A DNA stretch of 38,444 nucleotides from an uncultured Oscillospiraceae bacterium. Its GTDB lineage: Bacteria; Bacillota; Clostridia; Oscillospirales; Oscillospiraceae. Location of the stretch: NCBI GenBank assembly GCA_944385395.1, contig CALWXA010000051.1:1-38444 (forward strand). Direction: 5' to 3'. The translations under genes and the position numbers were made by a program. Every line of letters starts with the position of its first letter. Position 1 is the first letter of the stretch. Under the pieces are notes generated by a model. That model ran no database searches. It was not told where the DNA came from and saw only the letters and a list, made by a program, of their open reading frames with translations. Shown here piece after piece: positions 32,478 through 38,444 of the stretch.

Positions 32478-32792
32478 TCAGTCTGCGTCCTGGTCCAGTG
32501 CCTCCACCAGAAAGCTCACCGGACGGAAGCCATCGTTGCAGGAAAGCATGGCGGATCTGGGGTTCTTCATCCATCCGTCATAGAAGTTTTCCCCGCCGTG
32601 GCTCAGTGCCAGCACAAAGGGGGAAAGAGTGTCCCAGGCGCTCTGGCAAAAGCCCTCCGGCTTACACCAGCCGTTGGCGACGAAGGTTTGCCCCTCCTCC
32701 ATATCGCAGGCGTGGGAGATGGGATTCTCGTACCGGGCCATGAGATCCTCGTACCGGGTGATGCGCATGACGGTGATTCTGCATTTTTTCAT
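32478..32792 (-). CDS. TIGR04076-family small protein
   Basis: 104 aa. The start 'KKCRITVMRITRYEDLMARY', the central 'GQTFVANGWCKPEGFCQSAWDTLSPFVLALSHGG' and the end 'CNDGFRPVSFLVEAL' match TIGR04076, a small Cys-containing family of unknown function, frequent in anaerobes. The ATG overlaps the deformylase-like stop by 4 nt. Confidence 0.85.
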   Translation of the reverse strand: MKKCRITVMRITRYEDLMARYENPISHACDMEEGQTFVANGWCKPEGFCQSAWDTLSPFVLALSHGGENFYDGWMKNPRSAMLSCNDGFRPVSFLVEALDQDAD

Positions 32793-33199
32793 ATGATGAT
32801 CCCCTCGCAATGGTCGATCTCGTGCTGGATGATCTGGGCCGTCCAGCCGGTAAAGGTTTTCATCCGCTGCTGGAACTTCTCATTCTGCCAGCGGACCTTG
32901 ATGGTCTTCCACCGTCTGGCCGGGCGGATGCCGGTAATGGACAAGCAGCCCTCCTGGGCTTCATAGGGTCCAGAGCACTTGATGATCTCCGGGTTGAACA
33001 TGACCATATAGGTACCCTCATAGTCAAAAGCGATGATGCGCTTATTCACGCCAATCATATTGGCCGCCATACCCACGCAGCCGTCCTTGTGATATGCCAG
33101 CGTCTCCAACAGGTCCGCCGCCACAGTCAGGTCCTCCGGCGTGGCAGGCGCTGCCTTTTGGGAGAGAAACAGCTGGTCTTTACAGATATCCCGGATCAT
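32789..33199 (-). CDS. Peptide deformylase-like protein with altered motif 1
   Basis: 136 aa, shorter than the roughly 165-190 aa of standard Def. Motif 2 (EGCLS, 83-87) and motif 3 (HEIDH, 126-130) keep all metal ligands (C85, H126, H130) and the catalytic Glu (E127). Motif 1 reads GMAANMIG (43-50), where standard enzymes have G-x-A-A-x-Q-x-G: Met48 replaces the Gln that stabilises the transition state. This shorter variant is common in Clostridia. It may be a weak or specialised deformylase; the main Def should be elsewhere. First gene of a six-gene operon. The start is chosen for the conserved first helix. Confidence 0.88.
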   Translation of the reverse strand: MIRDICKDQLFLSQKAAPATPEDLTVAADLLETLAYHKDGCVGMAANMIGVNKRIIAFDYEGTYMVMFNPEIIKCSGPYEAQEGCLSITGIRPARRWKTIKVRWQNEKFQQRMKTFTGWTAQIIQHEIDHCEGIII

Positions 33200-33316
33200 A
33201 TGGGGCCTCCCTTTCTGTTTTTCCAATGTCTTGGGCAGCACAGAGGCCGAGAAATGCCTCATCGAACGCCGCCCTCTGATGATACGCCGCCAGCAGTCCG
33301 GCAAACACATGTCCGG

Positions 33317-36300
33317 TCAATCCCACCAGAAGTACCACACCGTGGACTGCCACAGGACGTCCGCCAGTGAGCCTACCGTATCATCCTCCGGTTCCTGGTC
33401 CACAATGTCGGGGCAGAATCCGTACTGCTCTAGAGCGGTCTCCATGGCCTGCTCCCTGACAACCGGGGCCGGGAGATCAAATTCCAGCTCGTCATGGCTC
33501 ATGGCCGCCGGCACCGCGCCGTACCGCTCAAACCAGTATTGCGCCACCGCCATCAGTTCCGGAGTATGGGGACATTCGTTCCAGCCGCCGAAGGGCAGAT
33601 AAGCAAAGATTTCCCACGGATTCTGCACCGGAATCTTGGCCAGGATCAACGGATACGTCATGCCGGTCTCAGAATTCCAATAGCTGGAAAAACGGCAGTT
33701 ATCATAGCCGCCTTTCATTTCGCCCAGGACCTCTTCTTCCCAGTCCAGTTCGTCGTCCGCAGCTTCCGCCTTACGCTCACCAGTCCGCGCTTCCAGAACG
33801 GCTTTTCCATCTTTGACGGGAGCGGCCAGCATTTTCCTGCGGTATTCTGCCACACGGTCCGGGTCAAAGGCATAGTCGTCCTCACCGTCACTGTCCGGGT
33901 CAGAATTTATGATGAGACATTCCCAAAGGGTCTCGTCCGGCTTCAGCAGTACGGGGACAAAGCCTTCCCGTACCCCAGCACGCCGGGCGTAGCTGTAGGC
34001 CGACATGATGGGATCGTCGTCCTTCATGGAGGGGAAATAGGTGCATGCACAGTCCAGGTACTCCATCATGGCCCGGGCAAGGTCCGATGGCTCCTGGGTA
34101 TCCTCATCAAAGTCCTGGCCCTGCCAGTTGGCAAAGCGCTGGTCCACTACCTCAGCCATAGCCTGATGGTACTTCTCATCAAAGGGGATGAACAGGTACG
34201 CCTCATCCTGAAACTCGTGGGAGTAATACCGGTCCGGGCCAAAGAAGCGGAATGCGTAATCATCGATATCGCCGGGATAATAGGGGCTGTCATTCTCCCC
34301 GTAATAATACGTTGCGAAGGCCCGGCCTTTCTTGCTGAAGAAAGAACCCGAAAGCTGTCCTTCCAGGGCATCCCGGATGAACGTGCGCAGGTCCACGCTG
34401 CCGGGGTCGGTCTTGACCCGGTTCACCACTTCCCCGTATTCCGTCAGGAACTCCTGGTCCATCAAATCATGCTCCATGCACCAGCGCAGGTAGATGGCCA
34501 TATGGTTATAGGCGGTGATTTCATCCACCGGCAGATGCTTTTCCCGGATGGATTCCAGATGCCAGGCGGCATCATCCAGTTCCGTGACATAGTTGTCCGC
34601 ATCATCTCCGCTGCAAATGGTGCCTCTGGTGATGGCATCCTGACGATCAGGGTCCACCACAAAGCTGATACCCGCCATTTTTTCCAGCAAAGCGTCCGCA
34701 TTGTGCTCCAGCTTATACGTCAATTCATCCCGATAGAGGGGGATCACCTGATAGAAATTGACCTCCTCACCATTCGGCAGCACACAGCACTTGCTGCCAT
34801 CCGCTGCATTCTGGGGGCCCACCAGCAGGGAGGCGCACAGCTGCGTGTTCCCGGCAAATGGTTCCCGGTTATCCACAGTGTGGCCCCAGCCCAGCCAGGT
34901 ATCACATTCCCCAGGGAAACGGGCAAGGCCTTTCAGCAGCCGGACAGGCCAATACCACCGCTCATCCTGGAAATCCTCCTGCTTCATGTTCCAGTCCGAT
35001 GGCAGGGAAATGGCCAGCTCCGCACGTTCCAGCTTGTATTCCGCCAGCTCTGCCGGCACATTCATCCGGTGTGCGCCCATACCCATGGTGACCAGGGTAT
35101 AGTAATCCCGCTCCTCAGAAGGCGGCACCAGGCAGACATCCACATGGATATCCGGAGAAACCAGCTCATGGAACACGCTTTCAAACTTGCCGAAGTACTG
35201 CTGGATGTGCTCTTCGATGGTCTCCATCTCCGCCTCGGTATACACCTCCGGCTGATTGGGTTCCTCCTCCGGATTCTGAGCTTCCGATTCGTCCTCTGCC
35301 GGTTTTTTCAGACCTACCCCTCTCGCTTCCCGGCGGAACACATGGAAATCGGCCCAGAGGATGTCCGTTTCAGCAAAAAACTCCCTGGCTGCATTCAGTG
35401 CCGGCAGCAGGTCCCAGGCGATGAAGTCCACATAGCCGCAATAGATACCGGTAGCGCCGCCGGTGATGGTAAGCACATCCGGCCCGCAGGACCGGCTGAG
35501 CGTTTCTTCCAGCTTATCCCGGAAATCAAAAATCTGCCGGCTGCGGTCTTCGCCGGAGAAACCATCCAGCGGATAGCAGAAGAAGCCCGCCACAACGCCA
35601 TCGGCATGGAGATCGTCCATGGAATCGTTATCATGATGCAGGTAGTCGTTGATGAGCGGCGGACAGCAGGTGGAACCCGCTATCACATCCAGCCGCCAGT
35701 CGGCCTCCGGATCCTCATTGGGCTGCATCTCATAACCCAGATAGCGCTCCAGGTAGTCCTCCGGATCGGTGGAGAGCTCCACTCCCCTTTCCTGCAGCTT
35801 TTCCGGCAGCCGGGACAGGAGAATGGACAGTTCCCCTTTGGGAGACTCCAGCACATCGAAGCTTTCTATGTATCTCATATGGGGGATCTCGCCCAGCACC
35901 TGGTCGGTGAGGGTGGTAAGCATCCACCAGGCCCGGCCTTCCTCCTCCCGGAGCAGAGGCAGCAGCTTTTCGCAGTAGGCAGAGATGGCGAACCTGTTTT
36001 CGCCCTGGCTCTCCAGCCAGATCTGCACATCATCCCCGGAGATGTCCCAGCCGTCGTCGGTACGCAGGCCCATACGCTGGTTGGGCTGGCGGCCCACCAG
36101 TATATTCCAATGCTCCAGTACCTTTTCCGGTACATGTTTCTGGAAATAAACCAGCTCAAACAGTTTGACCTTATTCCCCTCCGGCGTCAGGATCAGCTCG
36201 TACTTTTGGCCGTTATAGCCCATCTCAAAGGAGATATCCGCAAAGGCCAGGCCCAAAATGGCTTCACACTGCTCCAGCAGCTCCTGGCCCCGCTCATGGT

Positions 36301-37270
36301 TCTTATCCGCATCCATGATGCGGCGCAGGTGACTCTCCTGCTGGGAAAACGCCTGCCACGCTTTTTCTGTCCGTTCTCGGAAATTCTCCTGAAAGCGGGG
36401 CAGGGCGATGCACTTTTGGCAGTCGTCAATGAGCTCCTGGGTATCCTCATCGCCGGGACGCGCTTCCAGCGCTTTGCGGAAATAGGGCAGCGCCCGGCCC
36501 TCCTGGTCCAGATAGTACCAGGAGTAGCCCATACGGAAGTTCCAGCAGTGGTCGCCCTGGAAATATTCCTGGTGAGGTTCCAGCAAGGCAATGGCTTTTT
36601 TCAGCAGTTCCCTATTGCCGCTGCGGGCACCCAGATTGTTATAGGCCCGGGCCAGATCGCTGTCCATCTCCGGAGTACGCTCCCCGGCGGGAACAGACTC
36701 CAGCGCATCAACGATCTTTTGATATTCCTCGTCCTCATTCCACTTTCGGCACTGCTCCAACAGCTCTGCTGCGGCGGGATTCGGCGTTGCTTCGTACAGC
36801 TCCCGGCGGAGCTGTTGGCACAGCCGGGCCATCGCCCACATATCCTCCTGGTCTACCAGCTCCCGGAGATCATAGCTGAGAGGATTTTGTGCAAAGTCAG
36901 CCAGGGCCTTGTTCATGGCTTCGTGCTCCGATGGCGTGGCTGTGATGCGGATGCGGCGGGAAGGCGTGTTATACCGGTCCAGATCATGGAGGTCCACACT
37001 GCCGCTGGCACGGCATTCCAGCAGGATAGCAGCCAGGTCGGCAACAAGATCAATGGCGAAATGGAAGTCAAGATCCACGCCACTGGAGTGGGTGTATTCC
37101 AGGTGCCCCACCGTTTGGCGAAAGTCCCAGTTCTGCTGGTCCAACCCGATCTTGGCAAAAATCTCACCCAGCGGGATCTCGTCTTTCTTCTGGTCTGCCA
37201 AAAACGCCACAAGGTTCAGGCTGTCGTCGGTATCGCCGATATAGTTGCCCCAGTACTTGTCAATGTACAT
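33317..37270 (-). CDS. Giant multidomain TPR-SUFU-DUF4253 protein, possible poly-immunity protein
   Basis: 1317 aa, acidic, Trp/Tyr-rich, no signal peptide or membrane segment. Modules by eye: 1-110 unknown alpha/beta; about 140-300 TPR-like helices (for example 'GRALPYFRKALEARPGDEDTQELIDD', 258-283); 335-500 and 500-660 unknown beta-rich domains; a Glu/Pro linker (655-680); 680-870 suppressor-of-fused-like ('YYTLVTMGMGAHRMNVP', 'WYWPVRLLKGLARFP', 'WGHTVDN'); 895-1045 a 'DDAAWHLES ... YNHMAIYLRWCMEHDL' module resembling DUF7832-type domains; about 1090-1317 DUF4253-like, ending in 'VWYFWWD'. SUFU-like domains are known bacterial immunity modules against polymorphic toxins, and strings of them form poly-immunity proteins. 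No toxin is adjacent. GGAGG precedes the ATG. Coding is certain; function is inference. Confidence 0.85.
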   Translation of the reverse strand: MYIDKYWGNYIGDTDDSLNLVAFLADQKKDEIPLGEIFAKIGLDQQNWDFRQTVGHLEYTHSSGVDLDFHFAIDLVADLAAILLECRASGSVDLHDLDRYNTPSRRIRITATPSEHEAMNKALADFAQNPLSYDLRELVDQEDMWAMARLCQQLRRELYEATPNPAAAELLEQCRKWNEDEEYQKIVDALESVPAGERTPEMDSDLARAYNNLGARSGNRELLKKAIALLEPHQEYFQGDHCWNFRMGYSWYYLDQEGRALPYFRKALEARPGDEDTQELIDDCQKCIALPRFQENFRERTEKAWQAFSQQESHLRRIMDADKNHERGQELLEQCEAILGLAFADISFEMGYNGQKYELILTPEGNKVKLFELVYFQKHVPEKVLEHWNILVGRQPNQRMGLRTDDGWDISGDDVQIWLESQGENRFAISAYCEKLLPLLREEEGRAWWMLTTLTDQVLGEIPHMRYIESFDVLESPKGELSILLSRLPEKLQERGVELSTDPEDYLERYLGYEMQPNEDPEADWRLDVIAGSTCCPPLINDYLHHDNDSMDDLHADGVVAGFFCYPLDGFSGEDRSRQIFDFRDKLEETLSRSCGPDVLTITGGATGIYCGYVDFIAWDLLPALNAAREFFAETDILWADFHVFRREARGVGLKKPAEDESEAQNPEEEPNQPEVYTEAEMETIEEHIQQYFGKFESVFHELVSPDIHVDVCLVPPSEERDYYTLVTMGMGAHRMNVPAELAEYKLERAELAISLPSDWNMKQEDFQDERWYWPVRLLKGLARFPGECDTWLGWGHTVDNREPFAGNTQLCASLLVGPQNAADGSKCCVLPNGEEVNFYQVIPLYRDELTYKLEHNADALLEKMAGISFVVDPDRQDAITRGTICSGDDADNYVTELDDAAWHLESIREKHLPVDEITAYNHMAIYLRWCMEHDLMDQEFLTEYGEVVNRVKTDPGSVDLRTFIRDALEGQLSGSFFSKKGRAFATYYYGENDSPYYPGDIDDYAFRFFGPDRYYSHEFQDEAYLFIPFDEKYHQAMAEVVDQRFANWQGQDFDEDTQEPSDLARAMMEYLDCACTYFPSMKDDDPIMSAYSYARRAGVREGFVPVLLKPDETLWECLIINSDPDSDGEDDYAFDPDRVAEYRRKMLAAPVKDGKAVLEARTGERKAEAADDELDWEEEVLGEMKGGYDNCRFSSYWNSETGMTYPLILAKIPVQNPWEIFAYLPFGGWNECPHTPELMAVAQYWFERYGAVPAAMSHDELEFDLPAPVVREQAMETALEQYGFCPDIVDQEPEDDTVGSLADVLWQSTVWYFWWD

Positions 37271-37397
37271 CCATCACGCCTCCTTCTAACCTTTGCTGTC
37301 AATCATATGTTTCATGCCGGCCCCACAGTCAGCTGTTCAGCCAAACTTTTTCAAATTTGCAAGCCATATTGCCGGTCTTTTCAAAAGATATGGAACT

Positions 37398-37437
37398 GCC
37401 CTGCAGCCCCCTGTCACTTGGCAGGATGCTGCAGGGC
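37398..37437. repeat. Long imperfect hairpin upstream of the giant gene
   Basis: GCCCTGCAGC (37398-37407) pairs perfectly with GCTGCAGGGC (37428-37437), and inner CCTGTC (37410-37415) pairs with GGCAGG (37420-37425). No T-tract on either strand. It lies 128 nt before the ATG of the 1317-aa gene, within its promoter or leader. Role unknown. Confidence 0.7.
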
Positions 37438-37516
37438 CCAAAAGTAAATCCAAGCTATCTCAGCGAGCCTATGTCAAAAGCTAAGTCCCGCCTCTCTTAG
37501 GCCCGTTGCGCCATGT

Positions 37517-37768
37517 TCATTTGCCCCGCTCGTCAATGTAGTCCAGCAAAGCGGATAAAAAATAGGCGGCAGCTGTTGAAATGATGGCACCGATGAAGCA
37601 CGCAGGGTACCAACGTGTGGCAGTCATGATTTCCATTTGGGTCCTGTAGTCATCGGATCGATAGCCACCAGCTCTTTTGAAATAAAGAACGATCACAATG
37701 ATCCACAGGATTACGGACAGAATCTCAAAAATATGTTTCCAAAGGTTGTCTCTGAGCTTATTTTTCAT
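37517..37768 (-). CDS. Small two-helix membrane protein
   Basis: 83 aa. Hydrophobic segments near 12-30 ('IFEILSVILWIIVIVLYF') and 55-75 ('CFIGAIISTAAAYFLSALL'), basic N-terminus. Family not recognised. The ATG at 37768 is chosen for GAGGTG 7 nt upstream. It is upstream of the giant gene on the same strand, with a 246-nt gap that holds the hairpin described above. Confidence 0.65.
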   Translation of the reverse strand: MKNKLRDNLWKHIFEILSVILWIIVIVLYFKRAGGYRSDDYRTQMEIMTATRWYPACFIGAIISTAAAYFLSALLDYIDERGK

Positions 37769-37783
37769 AACTTTACACCTCAT

Positions 37784-38191
37784 TTCGCTTGTATCAGATA
37801 TGAAATGGCCGTCTCCCCTTTTTCCTGCATGCTTGCAGGGATGATTATATTACCAGATTATCAAAACGGCGGCAAAAAAACAAGGCTGAGAAGTCACTTC
37901 TCAACCCGTTTATTATAGCCCACTCATCTTGCTCTGCTCCGCAGTTTTTTTGGGCCCAGTATTTCCATGAGTTCTGGCAACTGCGGATCTGGAAATATGG
38001 TTAGAACTGCAGGACATTCTATTTCCCTGCAACAAAGGTCTTTCAGGAATAGGTTATCTGGAAAAACCGCATTTCATTCGGTCGCAGGTACCCTTCCTAA
38101 ATCGCATTGGTTTCATTGCGTAGTGTTGCTGCAAATATCACGCTCTTTAGCCACAGCCGTGGATCCCTGACAGAAAACGCTTCACAATATA
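37784..38191. other. Gene-poor stretch with only a decayed-looking reading frame
   Basis: Some 400 nt without a convincing gene, and noticeably richer in A/T than the coding regions. On minus, 37924-38073 stays open for 50 codons and reads protein-like, but has no start codon at its upstream end and no SD. The arms TATTTCCA (about 37960) and TGGAAATA (about 37990) form an inverted repeat. A minus-strand terminator lies at 37874-37906. Confidence 0.5.
37874..37906 (-). terminator. Orphan minus-strand intrinsic terminator
   Basis: TGAGAAGT (37887-37894) and ACTTCTCA (37896-37903) with flanking GG/CC form the stem; on minus it is followed by TTG and seven T. No clear gene feeds it. Confidence 0.7.
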
Positions 38192-38245
38192 AAAATCCGT
38201 AGCCAGCATATCAGGCTTTCATCTGATACTCTAACCACGGATTTT
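38192..38245. terminator. Terminator downstream of the degV-type gene
   Basis: AAAATCCGT (38192-38200) pairs with ACGGATTTT (38237-38245), with inner TATCAG/CTGATA pairing. On minus the stem ends in TTTTTATATT; T-rich on plus as well. Confidence 0.8.
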
Positions 38246-38291
38246 CATTTATCATAAAAATTTGATTTTCAGCCCGGGTGGCAATGTCCCT

Positions 38292-38444
38292 TCAGGGCAT
38301 CAATCTGCGGGCGACGGCCATTCCGAAGGCACCGGGTCCTACATGGCAGCCGACGCTGCAGGTAAGCGGATCATAATGGGGCGCCTGGTCCGGGAACAGC
38401 GTCTGGCACAAGTTTTTCCATTCCTCCATATCCGCATCTTTCAG
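38292..38444 (-). CDS. DegV-family fatty-acid-binding protein, C-terminal fragment
   Basis: The last 50 codons of a gene that runs off the window end, too short to stand out as an open frame. The sequence ends '...CSVGCHVGPGAFGMAVARRLMP', and HVGPGAxGxA is the C-terminal signature of DegV/FakB-type proteins, which bind fatty acids for FakA phosphorylation. The upstream part is missing, so completeness cannot be judged. A terminator follows about 50 nt downstream. Confidence 0.82.
   Translation of the reverse strand: MKDADMEEWKNLCQTLFPDQAPHYDPLTCSVGCHVGPGAFGMAVARRLMP

Noticed and set aside
33494-37447. A 1317-codon open frame on plus opposite the giant minus-strand gene
   Set aside because: Its equal length is chance. 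The product is a low-information, His/Gln/Arg/Ile-rich sequence with no domain, while the minus-strand product has SUFU- and DUF4253-like motifs, an SD and normal composition.
1-38444. CRISPR arrays, insertion sequences, prophage or integration sites
   Set aside because: No regularly spaced repeats, transposase or integrase motifs, or tRNA-associated direct repeats were seen.

Overview
The window looks like a chromosome piece from a GC-rich, anaerobic gut-type Firmicute, most likely class Clostridia near Oscillospiraceae. The signs are Shine-Dalgarno sites close to AGGAGG on nearly every gene, dense intrinsic terminators, a clostridial-type [FeFe] hydrogenase, a SpeA/carboxyspermidine polyamine operon, XRE/LysR/TetR regulators, and no cytochrome or respiratory genes. 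The assignment is inference; no rRNA or marker phylogeny is in view. I saw no tRNA, CRISPR array, insertion sequence or prophage.

Layout. 1-2.7 kb: pfkA and a DUF624 membrane protein on the minus strand, then an unusual palindromic intergenic region and a small PsiE-like pair on plus. 2.8-7.2 kb: a NuoF-GltD fusion flavoprotein overlapping a 578-aa [FeFe] hydrogenase, then an AIM24-family protein. 7.2-13.35 kb: a strong promoter, a folded RNA closed by a 14-position end helix, a second hairpin domain and a perfect terminator abutting the SD of speA, then speA-speE-speB-carboxyspermidine dehydrogenase-nspC. 13.4-19.3 kb: a membrane XRE regulator and a minus-strand nhaC-madL-madM-amidohydrolase operon divergent from a LysR gene.

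19.4-21.7 kb: an acetyltransferase, a TetR regulator and two small unknown proteins. 21.8-26.2 kb: a five-gene minus-strand operon (acetyltransferase, flavodoxin-like reductase, alpha/beta hydrolase, cyclophilin-like lipoprotein, CMD-cupin fusion) divergent from its probable LysR regulator. 26.4-27.9 kb: a small P-loop kinase, a membrane protein and an XRE regulator. 28-30.3 kb: an arsenic-type cluster (arsR; permease, thioredoxin-like protein, arsC) with the same 16-bp dyad at both promoters. 30.3-33.2 kb: a tightly overlapped six-gene operon starting with a peptide deformylase-like protein that lacks the usual catalytic Gln. 33.3-37.3 kb: one 1317-aa multidomain protein with TPR, SUFU-like and DUF4253-like modules. 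The end holds a small membrane protein, about 500 nt without a clear gene, and the C-terminus of a DegV-family protein.

How it fits together: the hydrogenase pair would move electrons between H2 and a pyridine nucleotide or ferredoxin. The polyamine operon would make agmatine, putrescine and spermidine, probably under RNA-level control. The most promising unexplained items are the structured RNA/attenuator in front of speA and the giant SUFU/DUF4253 fusion protein. All function calls rest on reading motifs by eye; no database search was run.
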